From Muribaculaceae bacterium (GTDB lineage Bacteria > Bacteroidota > Bacteroidia > Bacteroidales > Muribaculaceae): a stretch of 64,000 bases of DNA. Within the stretch, counting starts at the first letter, position 1, and every line of letters starts with the position of its first letter. The stretch spans positions 1 through 64,000 of the forward strand of contig JAGASI010000002.1 of the NCBI GenBank assembly GCA_017621845.1, written 5' to 3'. A program made the position numbers and the translations under genes. Below the pieces are notes generated by a model. The model did no database searches. It had not been told where the DNA came from and saw nothing but the letters and a program-made list of their open reading frames with translations. Shown in pieces: positions 38,027-47,719 of the stretch.

Positions 38027-39471
38027 GCAGGATAGGTGTTGGCCACTAACGGTATATCTCTCAATGATAGCTTGACCACGTTCTCGACGTGGTGGGTGTG
38101 GGGAAACATATCTACCGGCTGTATGGCTTCGACGCGATACTTGGCATCTAACATGGCGAGATCACGGGCCTGAGTAGCAGGGTTGCAGCTTACATAGACA
38201 ATGCGCCGGGGTTCGGCGTTTAAGATAACGTTTACTACATCTTGATGCATGCCGGCTCGTGGCGGGTCGACAATCATTACATCGGGACGACCATGCTCGG
38301 CGATAAAGTCATCGGTGAGCACGTCTTTCATATCACCGGCATAGAACTCGGTATTTCCTATGCCGTTGGTCATGGAATTAATTCTGGCATCTTTGATAGC
38401 ATCCTCGACATATTCTATACCTATGACGTGGCGAGACTGCCCGGCAACAAAGTTGGCAATAGTGCCGGTGCCGGTATATAGGTCATAGACGAGCTGGGAC
38501 CCGTCAAGGTCGGCAAATTGGCGTGCTACTTTGTAAAGTTGATAAGCGCCCTCTGAGTTGGTCTGATAAAATGATTTGGGCCCGATGCGGAATTTCAAGC
38601 CCTCCATTTCTTCATAGATGTATTCGCTACCCGAGTGGCACAGCACTTCCTGGTCACCAATGGTGTCGTTGACTTTGAGATTGATGACATATAGCAGAGA
38701 TGTAATCTCGGGAAATTCGGTGCACATTGCATCCAACAGGCTCTTGATGTTCTCTGGCTCGTCGGCTCCAAAAACAACCACAACCATGATTTGGCCCGTC
38801 GAGGCGGTGCGTATCATGACAGTTCTTAGAAGACCTTGGTTGGCTCTGAGGTCATAGAACGATAATCCGTGCTCCTTGGCATAGGACTTGATGAAAAGTC
38901 TTATGCGGTTGGAAATGTTATCCTGGAGATGACAGCACTTGATGTCAAGTACCTTGTCAAATGCCCCGGGGATATGAAATCCCGCGGCATCACGGTCGTC
39001 AAAGACTTCACCTGACCTGAGTTGTTCAAATGTCAGCCATGACTTGTTGGAGAATGTATATTCCATCTTGTTGCGATACTCCCACTGACGAGGCGAACCT
39101 ATGATAGGTGATACCTCGGGAAGTTCTATCTTGGCGATGCGCTCCAAGGCATCGGTGACCTGTCGTTGCTTGGTCTTCAGCTGAAAATCGTAGGGGAGAT
39201 GTTGCCAACGGCAACCGCCGCAGACTCCGAAGTGTTCACAGCGTGGTTCAATCCTCAGCTCTGAGGGCGTGACCATACGCTCTATATGCCCAATGGCAAA
39301 AGAGTGTTTTTTCTTGTCGAGCTTAACATCGGCAATATCGCCCGGTGCACCGTATGGTACAAATACAACAAGGCCTGACTCGCCCCAGTGCCCAAGAGCG
39401 TTTCCCTCGGCGGCGACATCGGTGATATGAAAATTTTCTATAACGGGTAATTCTTTACGTTTACGACTCAT
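38023..39471 (-). CDS. rlmD: 23S rRNA (uracil1939-C5)-methyltransferase RlmD
   Basis: It methylates C5 of U1939 using SAM. The 482-residue product has an N-terminal TRAM domain (residues 10-70) and the 4Fe-4S cysteine set CEHFGVCGGC near residue 78 plus a later CC near 178. The methyltransferase core shows YDLYTGTGTIANFVA near 340, DPPRAGMHQDVV near 400 and the catalytic Cys in YVSCNPATQARDL near 428. RlmCD-like homologs are alternatives, but the [4Fe-4S] Cys pattern supports RlmD/RumA. The gene converges on the CYTH gene with a 4-bp overlap. Confidence 0.9.
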   Translation of the reverse strand: MSRKRKELPVIENFHITDVAAEGNALGHWGESGLVVFVPYGAPGDIADVKLDKKKHSFAIGHIERMVTPSELRIEPRCEHFGVCGGCRWQHLPYDFQLKTKQRQVTDALERIAKIELPEVSPIIGSPRQWEYRNKMEYTFSNKSWLTFEQLRSGEVFDDRDAAGFHIPGAFDKVLDIKCCHLQDNISNRIRLFIKSYAKEHGLSFYDLRANQGLLRTVMIRTASTGQIMVVVVFGADEPENIKSLLDAMCTEFPEITSLLYVINLKVNDTIGDQEVLCHSGSEYIYEEMEGLKFRIGPKSFYQTNSEGAYQLYKVARQFADLDGSQLVYDLYTGTGTIANFVAGQSRHVIGIEYVEDAIKDARINSMTNGIGNTEFYAGDMKDVLTDDFIAEHGRPDVMIVDPPRAGMHQDVVNVILNAEPRRIVYVSCNPATQARDLAMLDAKYRVEAIQPVDMFPHTHHVENVVKLSLRDIPLVANTYPA

Positions 39472-39509
39472 AAGTGAGTAATCAATTTAAATTAAAACAT
39501 ACCAAAAAT

Positions 39510-39574
39510 AGTGAGTACCTGTTATTTAACTTAATCTCCAATCTTAAGTTAAATTTAAAACGACTACTCACTTA
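39510..39574. terminator. Nested hairpin between the PCMD cassette and rlmD
   Basis: The outer arms AGTGAGTA (39510-39517 region) and TACTCACTT (39565-39573) enclose an 11-bp perfect inner stem ATTTAACTTAA (39524-39534) / TTAAGTTAAAT (39544-39554) with a 9-nt loop. The same outer sequence TAAGTGAGTA occurs again at 39471-39480 beside the rlmD start. It probably ends the four-gene cassette and may also act in the rlmD leader. Confidence 0.6.
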
Positions 39575-39585
39575 ATGGCGTGTTA

Positions 39586-41154
39586 TCAATAGTCATAAAT
39601 AAGTTGGTAATCATCAAGCCACAGTACAGCACCGGTGCCACCTGTAAAGTAATCGCCATACTTTGACGATGAGGCGGTCACAAGTATGTAGCGTGGTTTG
39701 CGATTGGTGTATTTATAATCAAGTTTTATTTCAAACGGAATCCAATTTTTAACATCCTGCCCCATTTCCATTTTGCCATAAGCGACCACATTCTCAGCAT
39801 CGGGGTTGAAAAGTTGGCGGTTCTTGGGATTGGTGCGTATTTCAAATGGCTGTGGAGCATCTAACAGTGCAACCCAAACGATACAAGTATCAGGCTGGCC
39901 GATAATACTTTTAAATTCAGGTTCGGCATAATTTATCGGCGCGGTGGTGTATTTATAATAACCTCTCATACCTGTTGGGCACTCGGTGAACTGACGTCCG
40001 AACGATAGTATTCCGTTAGTGCCGTCTGTTTTTACATATCTGCCGGCAAATATACTTCCGGCGGCTATTTTGCCAATTGGTCCCACTCCTTTGAATTCGG
40101 TTTTCAGAATGGCGGCTCGTCCCGAACCGGTAGGAGTGTCATCGGTGGGTTGAACGTTGGAATCACCAAGAGTTGTAGCGCCTTTGTTACCGGTATCCCA
40201 GTATTGTTCACCACCTTGTGCCCATGGACACCATACTTTGCCGTCCAGCCACCAGGATTCAAAGTCGCTGTTGGGCAATTGGAGAACAGTGCCGGTGGTG
40301 ATTGACAGTATGGCGCCGACATATTCGCCCGAGACGGTGCGTACCTCATAGGTGGTCGATGGGGAGAGGTGTATCAGTCGCGCATGGAACTCGCCTCCAT
40401 TTACAGTGAGCCAGTCCTTGGGGGCATCGGTCCATTGGGTGTCACCCTCGATGCGGTATTGCACGCCACAGTCGGCACCCACCTCACATTGACCGTACAC
40501 CCAGGCTACATTGGTCCAGGCATCGGCCGATACAGTCATGACCTTGACTTCGGTTGGCTCGACATAGATGGTCCATTTCTGGGCCTGACCATAGGCATCG
40601 ATTATAACCTCGACGGGTAGTGTGAAGTCCACATATTTGCCCTCGAGAGACGGTGTCATTGTTGACCCTGTGGGGCCTAACTTGCATGACTCTACATATA
40701 CCTTGGAGATGTCTGAGGTCTCGGGATAATAGGCAATGACTCGTCGTCCCGGAATATCGATGGTTGAGGCTCCAATCTGTCCGTCGACTCTGAAGTATCG
40801 CTCGATGGTCTGCTTGGCCGACAGTGTCCATTGGTAATCCTGATATTTATGTAAAGTGACGGTCTTGGGTGTGGACAGGTCAAAAGGATTGTCGAGTGTG
40901 TCACCCACGACTTCACATCCCGCTGCAAGTGTGTAGGACGCAATCTTGACCTCGGCGATGTTTACTTCTTCAGGCAAGGTGAACACGACAGTGCGGTTAA
41001 TCGAGTCTATGACAGCCGGCTGGGACTCGCCTTCAGCGACGATTGTCATAAAATTGGCCTGCAGGCGAGGGTAGGGAATGTCATTGTTGAGACAAGAAGA
41101 TACCGCGACCGTCAGGACTGTAAGTAGTAGGGGATATATTATTTTTTTTAACAT
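39586..41154 (-). CDS. PCMD domain lipoprotein, last gene of surface cassette
   Basis: The 522-residue product has a lipoprotein signal with Cys at about residue 21 (VAVSSCLNN). Residues 30-210 contain two or three beta-sandwich modules. Residues 215-290 look like a fibronectin type III-like module (YRIEGDTQWTDAP ... LSPSTTYEVRTVSG). Residues 293-522 form the PCMD (putative carbohydrate metabolism) domain: LPNSDFESWWLDGKVWCPWA, FAGRYVKTDG, GYYKYTTAPINY, and the final GAVLWLDDYQLIYDY. PCMD proteins are surface-exposed in gut Bacteroidota; no enzyme activity is established to my knowledge. It is in line with three other genes on the same strand. Confidence 0.82.
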   Translation of the reverse strand: MLKKIIYPLLLTVLTVAVSSCLNNDIPYPRLQANFMTIVAEGESQPAVIDSINRTVVFTLPEEVNIAEVKIASYTLAAGCEVVGDTLDNPFDLSTPKTVTLHKYQDYQWTLSAKQTIERYFRVDGQIGASTIDIPGRRVIAYYPETSDISKVYVESCKLGPTGSTMTPSLEGKYVDFTLPVEVIIDAYGQAQKWTIYVEPTEVKVMTVSADAWTNVAWVYGQCEVGADCGVQYRIEGDTQWTDAPKDWLTVNGGEFHARLIHLSPSTTYEVRTVSGEYVGAILSITTGTVLQLPNSDFESWWLDGKVWCPWAQGGEQYWDTGNKGATTLGDSNVQPTDDTPTGSGRAAILKTEFKGVGPIGKIAAGSIFAGRYVKTDGTNGILSFGRQFTECPTGMRGYYKYTTAPINYAEPEFKSIIGQPDTCIVWVALLDAPQPFEIRTNPKNRQLFNPDAENVVAYGKMEMGQDVKNWIPFEIKLDYKYTNRKPRYILVTASSSKYGDYFTGGTGAVLWLDDYQLIYDY

Positions 41155-41209
41155 GAAGTGCGGATGTTGGTGATAATATATTTAAAGACCGATAGATAAG
41201 GAGGTAAGT

Positions 41210-42067
41210 TTAGATTACAATCAGGAGTCCAAAGTTGATATTGAAGATGTTAAATCTGAAATTGGCCCCCGAGCTGAAACGTGAACCTTCATCAATGCCG
41301 TCGGTAATCTGATGCTCTTTACGCCATTTGAGTCCAAATACACCGAATGACACGTTGAACGCGACATTATTCTGTATAAAGACGGCCACGCCGGGCGAGA
41401 AGTTAAGCGATGCCTGGGTAATGGTCGTTTTGGTATCTTTGGGCTCATTATTATAAAGACGTTTGAAGCGAGATGAACCGCTCTGGAACGATAGGTCTAC
41501 TTCGTTGAATAGTCCAAAACGTTTGTTACGGCTGAGACCCACATAGTTGCGATAGAATGTGCCTACCACAAACGACTCTGAGTAATAACTGACATCTTTG
41601 ATAGAGAAGTTCAGGTCGTCATCAAAGTCAACCGAGAGATTGGCTAAGTCGGCGACACCGCGAGAGTATGTGAATTTGAGGCCGACAGACTGATTATTGC
41701 GGACAAAGTAGGATATCGTGGGGCTTACACTGTAAATCTTTCCCTTGAAGTCAAAGTCTTTAAGGATGTTCAGTATTTGGCTATCATCAGTTGTCAGCTC
41801 ACCATAGGATGCTGTCATGCCTATTGCCCAGTGTCCCTTGGGAATAAACAGGTAGTTGTACAGACCGCGGTCATAACGGCCGTAGTTTTTCTCGGGCATG
41901 ATTATCGACACTGTATCTTTCCCGACGAGAACGTGTTCGTTGGCTATAACGGCGCGACGTGCACGGGTAGTGCTGTCTTTACGCTGTATCTGGGCTTGGA
42001 GTGGTGACAGGGCCGAGAGAATCAGAAACACTGCCAATAGAAATTTAAGTTGTGATTTATTGTTCAT
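41210..42067 (-). CDS. Outer-membrane beta-barrel protein, paralog of the next gene upstream
   Basis: The 285-residue product has a signal peptide (ending about residue 25, LQAQ). The mature part shows alternating hydrophobic strands and barrel-like turns: FIPKGHWAIGMTASYGE near residue 73, VGLKFTYSRG near 127, FYRNYVGLSRNKRFGLFNEVD near 170, then LNFSPGVAVFIQNN near 220. The same blocks recur in the 42079-42870 protein, so they are tandem paralogs. Both end in hydrophobic strands (FGLLIVI). No family name is recognised. The gene lies 11 bp after its paralog and 55 bp before the PCMD gene. Confidence 0.8.
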   Translation of the reverse strand: MNNKSQLKFLLAVFLILSALSPLQAQIQRKDSTTRARRAVIANEHVLVGKDTVSIIMPEKNYGRYDRGLYNYLFIPKGHWAIGMTASYGELTTDDSQILNILKDFDFKGKIYSVSPTISYFVRNNQSVGLKFTYSRGVADLANLSVDFDDDLNFSIKDVSYYSESFVVGTFYRNYVGLSRNKRFGLFNEVDLSFQSGSSRFKRLYNNEPKDTKTTITQASLNFSPGVAVFIQNNVAFNVSFGVFGLKWRKEHQITDGIDEGSRFSSGANFRFNIFNINFGLLIVI

Positions 42068-42078
42068 ATCGGTAGTGA

Positions 42079-42870
42079 TTATAGGTAAAGTGTCACGCCA
42101 AAGGTGATTGAGAACAGGTTGACTTTAAAGTTGGCCGATTTAGTTTTGCGGTCGGCTATATATACCTGGTCGGTAATCGACCGTGTATGGTTGTAATTGA
42201 AGCCGAGCACGCCTACATTGACTTCTATGGCCGAGTAGTTGTTTAGAAACATGACCAGGCCGGGAGCTATACCTATACTGGCATTGAAGTTTTTCTCAAA
42301 TGTACCGGTGATGTCATCCCCTGAGCCGTTAACGAGTTTGGATTGGCCGCCTCCGAGCTGTAGCTGTACCTCATTGAACAATCCAAATCTTGTGCTGGAC
42401 CCCAGGGAAAGGTAATTGCGGAAAGCTATCATCGCCGAGTAGTTCTGGCTGATAGAGTATAGATGGTCTATGTTGTATGAAGTATCATAGCCAAGGGTTA
42501 TATCGGCTTGGTCAAGCGATGTGCGTTGACGTGAATATGCCAGACGTCCACCGATGGTGAGATTGTCCTTGAATGCATACATTACCATTGGTGACACCTT
42601 GAATGTATATGTGTCGCCGTTGAGATTTTCGATAACCAGAAATTGGTAATTGTCTTGTGAAGATTGGGAGTAGCTGACGCTGACGCCGGTAAGCCATTGT
42701 CCTTTGGGGACAAAGGACACCTGCTCAATATCTCGGTTAAATGGCAATATGGTATCAGTGGGGACTGACAGACTGTCGTTGTAAGTGGTGCTCCCATGTA
42801 TGTCAGGGGAGACACTTAATAATATCAGTGTCAGTGCTGAGATATGTTTTGTAAGGCGTTTTAGTGTCAT
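42079..42870 (-). CDS. Outer-membrane beta-barrel protein, paralog of 41210-42067
   Basis: The 263-residue product has a signal peptide (ending about residue 26, DIHG). Barrel-like strands include FVPKGQWLTGVSVSYSQ near residue 52, LAYSRQRTSLDQADITL near 110, and FRNYLSLGSSTRFGLFNEV near 150, closely paralleling the downstream paralog. The C-terminus (FSITFGVTLYL) ends in a barrel-like strand. It begins 4 bp after the stop of the DUF4493 protein gene. Function is unknown; the gene order suggests one assembled surface complex. Confidence 0.8.
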   Translation of the reverse strand: MTLKRLTKHISALTLILLSVSPDIHGSTTYNDSLSVPTDTILPFNRDIEQVSFVPKGQWLTGVSVSYSQSSQDNYQFLVIENLNGDTYTFKVSPMVMYAFKDNLTIGGRLAYSRQRTSLDQADITLGYDTSYNIDHLYSISQNYSAMIAFRNYLSLGSSTRFGLFNEVQLQLGGGQSKLVNGSGDDITGTFEKNFNASIGIAPGLVMFLNNYSAIEVNVGVLGFNYNHTRSITDQVYIADRKTKSANFKVNLFSITFGVTLYL

Positions 42871-42874
42871 AGAG

Positions 42875-45394
42875 TTAATATGAGAATGAAAGGTTATCTA
42901 TGGTAAGGACCGATCCTGACATGACTCCGTGGGCCGGGTCAGCTGTGACGGGTACACGTGAGTCTTCGGTGTCGATGTCGCCGGCGGTTACCGATGATGA
43001 AAACATGATTTTGAGCCGCGTGGCTTTTATACCCGTGCGAGTATAGTTGATAGGCACCGAGAATACAGTATAGTCGGGCGCGAATGTCAATGTGCCACGG
43101 CCGTTGGCAATGGTTACTTCTTGTCCCGATGACTGATCGTTACCCATGAGCTCCACGATTACTAACCCTCGGTCAGCATTATGGCTTGCGTCGGGAGTAT
43201 ACTTGTAGAAGCCGTTGAGCGATGATGGACGGGAGGTGAATTTTACACCTTCGGTATATGTTTCGGTGAGGTCCTGAGGGTTAAAGTGGTAGGAGCCGAG
43301 AAACAATTTGCCTGCTGAGCGATGGGTGACGTGGGGCACGTTGGCATTGTAGTTCAGTGACTGCCCTGGTTGTTGTATGTAATCAGGGATTGCACGGCCG
43401 TCGAGATCCCAGCCTACCGAGGTGAGTTGGATGGCCTTGGTGCCGTTTTTACCCTCTGACAACACTGTCGATGATGGCATCATGTACCATGTGTTATGAT
43501 TGGTGGCACTCTTGCAGAAGGTCTTGGCATTGACCGAAGCCCAGTATTTCTTAGGCCAGTTGACAAGGATGTCGGTATAGTTCTGTCGGTTGACAATCTG
43601 GAGATTGGTGGTAGAATAACGTCCTCCCGATGGAAGGCTTTCATATTTGATTGACTCCTTGATGTCTTCAAAGTCTCCGCCCGGGACATCCTCGGCCGCT
43701 TCAGTCGTGATTGTAGTGGATGTGGCCGGTGTCAGGTCTCCATATTTGGCCTCTACACGGTAGGTGGTAGCCGGAGTCAAGGCACTCAGCACAACGTAAT
43801 GTTCTTTTGTATTATACTCTCTGATGGTGGCGCGCTGTCCGTTGACGAGAAATGTCACCAAGGCTGTAGCCTCGTCCAGAACCTCGGGTTGTTCGCTGTC
43901 AAGATATATGATGGCGTTGGTGGCATAGTCATCGGTGGTGAGGGTCAACGGTGGATTGGCACGATGAACTTGAGCCTCGATACGTTTACTACCCATGTAC
44001 TCGATGGTGATAGGAACATCCTTGGTACCCGAAGGAACGTCAAAGGAAATGGTCAGGCGCTCCCCGGTTGGGTCGGCATGCCAGTCAGTTATAGGACAGG
44101 TAACCTGCTCACCTATGACATTAGATGCCTTAATCACGATATCATTGGTCTCTATATGGGCGGTTGATGTCCTGAGTGTGGCTTCGGCTTTATTAATGCC
44201 AATCACGGCGGTCGTTAGCGACTCGAGTTGAAAGTCTACTGCCGAGGTGATGACGGTAAGTTTGACCGGCTCGGAACAACGACCCAGCTCGTCAATGGCC
44301 AACAGTGAAATCTCGGTATTGGCTTTGACGATGGTACCGGCGTTTTCAATGAGCTTGGTCATGTCAATAGTTGCAGTGCCGAGGTCGGGCGAAATGTCGA
44401 TGGCAAGACCATAGGATTTAAGTTCGTTAAGCAGGGGACTGTTGCCCATCAAGTCAACATCGTTGTTGAATTGATCATAATATACCGGTGTATTGATGCT
44501 GAGAATTAACGATTTGAGTTGTAATGCGCTCTCAATCTTGAACGCAATGTCGGATTTTAATGGCAGACCCTCGACTGAAGTTATGGTCTCGCCCGGATTG
44601 AATCCATGGGTAGTAATTATGGGGCCTTGGGTAAGGAAGTAGGCGGGGGTAATTGTCCGGTTTAAGGATTGGTCATTGATGTCGATGCTAAGAGAATTTT
44701 CTTTCATCCCCACGCCTACAGACGTTGCATAACCGGCATCCATTTTAACGCCCGGGTGAGTGACAATGGATGCTGAATGATTATCGGTGTCATGTAGAGA
44801 TGTTATGATTGTCAATTCACCGGGTGGAAGTAATATGTCATACCGGTGGCTGATGTCATCAAGTGGAATGTCTCGGTAAACGCCTCCCGTGGTGTGAACA
44901 GTAATGCCATCAATGGTATATTCCCCGGATGATAAGTTGCCATTGGCACTCACACGCGCCATGGCATCGGCAACACGACCCATTAGGTCAAACGGCAATA
45001 CCTGCCCTCCCTCAAGGACTACCTGACTATTGGCGGTGATATCGGCATAACCTTGGGCGGTGAATTTGGGAGAAGTAAACAGCCTGAAATCGTATGAACC
45101 TGCAAGATAACTCTGTCGGGAGTCAAAGTCAAGATAGCTGTCCCATGTGTGAGACTTGGAGCCGTCGGCAGTTGACATTGTCAGCGACAGCATCTCGGGG
45201 GTAGGTATCACTGACTCTTCAAGCCTGAGTGAGGAGTTGTCTGTTTTAAGTATTATCGTAGGGTCAATTTGGACTGTAGGCTGGAGATAACCTTGGCCCG
45301 ATGTAACTGACGGCTGTTCGCTGGCACAACTATTAAATAGTGCCAATGAGAGCATTATCAAGCTCGAGGCCTTATATATATTGTGTGATAACAT
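42875..45394 (-). CDS. DUF4493 and PCMD-like domain lipoprotein, first gene of surface cassette
   Basis: The ATG at 45394 is used because it gives a lipoprotein signal ending LFNSC at residue 23; a longer in-frame start at 45457 lies upstream of the -7 element. The 839-residue product has an N-terminal DUF4493 domain (residues 30-270: YLQPTVQIDPTIIL, SWDSYLDFDS-like strand, ITSLHDTDNHSASIV), then Ig-like modules, and a C-terminal PCMD-like domain from about 610 (GGDFEDIKESIKYES ... GFYKYTPD ... LTIDNLSFSY). It heads the four-gene operon. DUF4493 proteins are a Bacteroidales surface family of unknown role. Binding of glycans is a common guess but not shown. Confidence 0.82.
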   Translation of the reverse strand: MLSHNIYKASSLIMLSLALFNSCASEQPSVTSGQGYLQPTVQIDPTIILKTDNSSLRLEESVIPTPEMLSLTMSTADGSKSHTWDSYLDFDSRQSYLAGSYDFRLFTSPKFTAQGYADITANSQVVLEGGQVLPFDLMGRVADAMARVSANGNLSSGEYTIDGITVHTTGGVYRDIPLDDISHRYDILLPPGELTIITSLHDTDNHSASIVTHPGVKMDAGYATSVGVGMKENSLSIDINDQSLNRTITPAYFLTQGPIITTHGFNPGETITSVEGLPLKSDIAFKIESALQLKSLILSINTPVYYDQFNNDVDLMGNSPLLNELKSYGLAIDISPDLGTATIDMTKLIENAGTIVKANTEISLLAIDELGRCSEPVKLTVITSAVDFQLESLTTAVIGINKAEATLRTSTAHIETNDIVIKASNVIGEQVTCPITDWHADPTGERLTISFDVPSGTKDVPITIEYMGSKRIEAQVHRANPPLTLTTDDYATNAIIYLDSEQPEVLDEATALVTFLVNGQRATIREYNTKEHYVVLSALTPATTYRVEAKYGDLTPATSTTITTEAAEDVPGGDFEDIKESIKYESLPSGGRYSTTNLQIVNRQNYTDILVNWPKKYWASVNAKTFCKSATNHNTWYMMPSSTVLSEGKNGTKAIQLTSVGWDLDGRAIPDYIQQPGQSLNYNANVPHVTHRSAGKLFLGSYHFNPQDLTETYTEGVKFTSRPSSLNGFYKYTPDASHNADRGLVIVELMGNDQSSGQEVTIANGRGTLTFAPDYTVFSVPINYTRTGIKATRLKIMFSSSVTAGDIDTEDSRVPVTADPAHGVMSGSVLTIDNLSFSY

Positions 45395-45430
45395 CAGTTC
45401 AATATTGAAATTTATCGGCAAAAATCCGCC

Positions 45431-45438
45431 CAAAGGTA
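45431..45438 (-). promoter_or_regulatory. -7 element of the PCMD/DUF4493 cassette
   Basis: TACCTTTG on the minus strand lies 36 bp before the ATG at 45394. A -33 TTG is not at the expected distance. Confidence 0.5.
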
Positions 45439-45502
45439 CAAAAAAAATGCCTATCAATCACCACCTTTGCGCCAATTCCTTAAATTTGTTGAAAATTAAC
45501 TT

Positions 45503-45534
45503 TTTGGGCTCTGAATAAAAAATTACTACTTTTG
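45503..45534 (+). promoter_or_regulatory. Promoter of the ABC-F gene
   Basis: TTTG (45503-45506), a 20-nt spacer and TACTTTTG (45527-45534) match the consensus. Transcription would begin near 45540, between two in-frame ATGs (45539 and 45551), favouring the second. Confidence 0.75.
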
Positions 45535-45550
45535 TCGTATGGTAACTTTT

Positions 45551-47332
45551 ATGCAGATAGATGGATTGACCAAAAGTTATGGTGACCGCTTGCTGTTTGG
45601 TGATATTACTTTTGGTATAAATCAAGGAGATAAAATAGGCTTGGTGGCCAAGAATGGCACGGGCAAAACCACTTTGTTACGTATTATCGCCGGTAAGGAA
45701 GCGGCCGACAGTGGCGACGTGGTTACCCAGTCGGGGCTGAGAGTCTCTATATTGGAGCAGACACCGGAGTTTGACCCGGGTGAAACACCAATGACGGCGT
45801 ATGATAACCGTGCTCATGAGATGGTTGACCTTTCACACGAGGACGCCGCCAATGAATGTCGCGCGACATACGTCAGACTGTTATCTCAACTTGGCATCAA
45901 TCCCGATACTACCATGACTCTGGATTGTATGTCGGGCGGTAATGTCAAGCGCGTGGCCTTGGCTATGACTCTGGCGGTCAACCCCGATATGATTGTCCTT
46001 GATGAGCCGACCAACCACCTTGACACCGATGCTATCGAGTGGTTGGAAAATTACCTCAGCCGTCAACGATGTACATTGCTGATGGTTACACACGATCGAT
46101 ATTTTCTTGACCGTGTGTGCAATAAAATTATCGAGATTGACCGCACCAACTTGTATGCTTATGATGGTAATTATGATTATTACCTGCGTCGTCGGCGTGA
46201 ACGTATCGAGGCTATGAGCGCTGACATTGCCAAAGCCAAAAATACATTGCGTCGCGAACAAGAATGGATGTCACGTCAACCCCAGGCTCGTGCCGGCAAG
46301 GCTAAGTATCGTATAGACAACTTTTATCGTCTCAAAGACCGCTCGTCGATAGACCTCAGTGAAGATTCGGTGAGGTTGCCCGAGGCCAATAAAACTTATA
46401 TCGGCAACAAGATATTCAGCGCACGTCATGTCTCCAAGCGATATGGCGACAAGGTGATATTGGATGACTTCAGCTATGACTTTGCGCGTCACGACCGCGT
46501 GGGCATCGTGGGCCCTAACGGTGTAGGCAAGTCGACATTTATCAAGATGCTACAAGGAATTGTAGCGCCTGATACGGGTACATGGGACGTTGGAGCGACA
46601 GTCAGGTTTGGCTACTATTCCCAAGAAGGTATAACGATGAAACCCGACATGAAAGTGATTGATGCGGTTACAGCCATTGCCGATGACATAGTACTTGATA
46701 CCGGCCGAGTGTCACCTATGCAATATCTTAACATGTTTCTATTCAGTCCCAAGGATTTGCAGAAACCCGTTGGAACACTCAGTGGTGGCGAACTGCGACG
46801 TCTCAATCTTGCCGTTGTGTTGATGACACGTCCCAACTTCTTGATACTTGACGAACCCACCAATGACCTGGATATCGTGACTCTCGGCATCCTTGAGGAA
46901 TATCTTGCCGACTTTGGCGGTTGCACTATTATTGTGAGCCATGACCGTTACTTCCTGGATAATACGGTCGACCATATATTTGTGCTCGAGGGAGATGGTA
47001 AGGTTAAGGATTATCCGGGCACTTACAGCGAATATCGCGCGGCTCGCCGTAAAGCCGAGAGTGCACAACCCAAAAGTCCTTCTCTGAGCACTAAAGCCAA
47101 ATCGCGTGCCGAGCGCCCTGTCAGGATGACTTACGCTGAAAGAAAAGAATTTGAAGCATTGCAGACCGAAATTGATGCTCTGTCTATGGAACGTCAGCAT
47201 CTCGAAGCTATATTTGCCGGTCAAGCCACCGACCCCCGCGACATCCGAGAGTTATCTGACCGCTATGAAACCGTCAAAGGTCTACTCGATGACAAGGAAT
47301 TACGCTGGCTCGAGCTCTCAGAAAAGGCATAA
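45551..47332 (+). CDS. ABC-F family ATPase (ribosome-associated type)
   Basis: The 593-residue product has two ABC cassettes and no membrane segment. The first has Walker A VAKNGTGKTTLL near residue 40 and Walker B MIVLDEPTNHLD near 150. The second has VGPNGVGKSTFI near 325, a signature LSGGELRRLNLA near 418 and LDEPTNDLDIVTL near 450. The inter-domain linker (240-285) is charged, and the C-terminus carries a coiled-coil extension (530-593). This is the ABC-F form, whose members act on the ribosome in translation or antibiotic resistance; nothing here indicates which. The ATG at 45551 was chosen over 45539 because the predicted start of transcription lies at about 45540. Confidence 0.88.
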   Translation: MQIDGLTKSYGDRLLFGDITFGINQGDKIGLVAKNGTGKTTLLRIIAGKEAADSGDVVTQSGLRVSILEQTPEFDPGETPMTAYDNRAHEMVDLSHEDAANECRATYVRLLSQLGINPDTTMTLDCMSGGNVKRVALAMTLAVNPDMIVLDEPTNHLDTDAIEWLENYLSRQRCTLLMVTHDRYFLDRVCNKIIEIDRTNLYAYDGNYDYYLRRRRERIEAMSADIAKAKNTLRREQEWMSRQPQARAGKAKYRIDNFYRLKDRSSIDLSEDSVRLPEANKTYIGNKIFSARHVSKRYGDKVILDDFSYDFARHDRVGIVGPNGVGKSTFIKMLQGIVAPDTGTWDVGATVRFGYYSQEGITMKPDMKVIDAVTAIADDIVLDTGRVSPMQYLNMFLFSPKDLQKPVGTLSGGELRRLNLAVVLMTRPNFLILDEPTNDLDIVTLGILEEYLADFGGCTIIVSHDRYFLDNTVDHIFVLEGDGKVKDYPGTYSEYRAARRKAESAQPKSPSLSTKAKSRAERPVRMTYAERKEFEALQTEIDALSMERQHLEAIFAGQATDPRDIRELSDRYETVKGLLDDKELRWLELSEKA

Positions 47333-47570
47333 TAACAGCACAAGCCGACAGGTGAGGTTGGTAGGGGTCAGCGTGCAAGAAGGCTCTAAAATAATGTGAT
47401 AGGCATGAAAGACCACGGTTATAGCCGTTCAATAAGCTCGGGGCGAAGCCTGTCAGTGATGAATAATTCTGAATTAAGATGCGCAGGGCCGGTGGCCCGC
47501 GTTGTGATTAACTGCATGCGCAGGACCGGTGGGCCGAAGCTTGCAGCCTATACTAAGCAGCGGTGTCTTA

Positions 47571-47655
47571 GGCCCGGAGGGCCGGGTTGTGGTAACCGGT
47601 GAGGATAACTTATTGTAATTAGCAGATTCTTTACCACAACTCAGACCTCCGGCCC
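47571..47655. repeat. Imperfect inverted repeat inside the island
   Basis: A 25-nt left arm at 47571-47595 and right arm at 47631-47655 share TTACCACAAC and CCTCCGG blocks after reverse complementing. The arms are joined by a ~35-nt AT-rich loop. Confidence 0.7.
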
Positions 47656-47678
47656 TCACTCAAAAGTGACCAGTTAAC

Positions 47679-47719
47679 AACCCCCGGTTACGGGACTCCG
47701 TCCCTGCACCGGGGGGGTT
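47679..47719. repeat. Strong GC hairpin inside the island
   Basis: AACCCCCGG (47679-47687) pairs with CCGGGGGGGTT (47709-47719). Inside it GGGAC (47692-47696) pairs with GTCCC (47700-47704). It would form a very stable cruciform or RNA hairpin. Confidence 0.7.
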
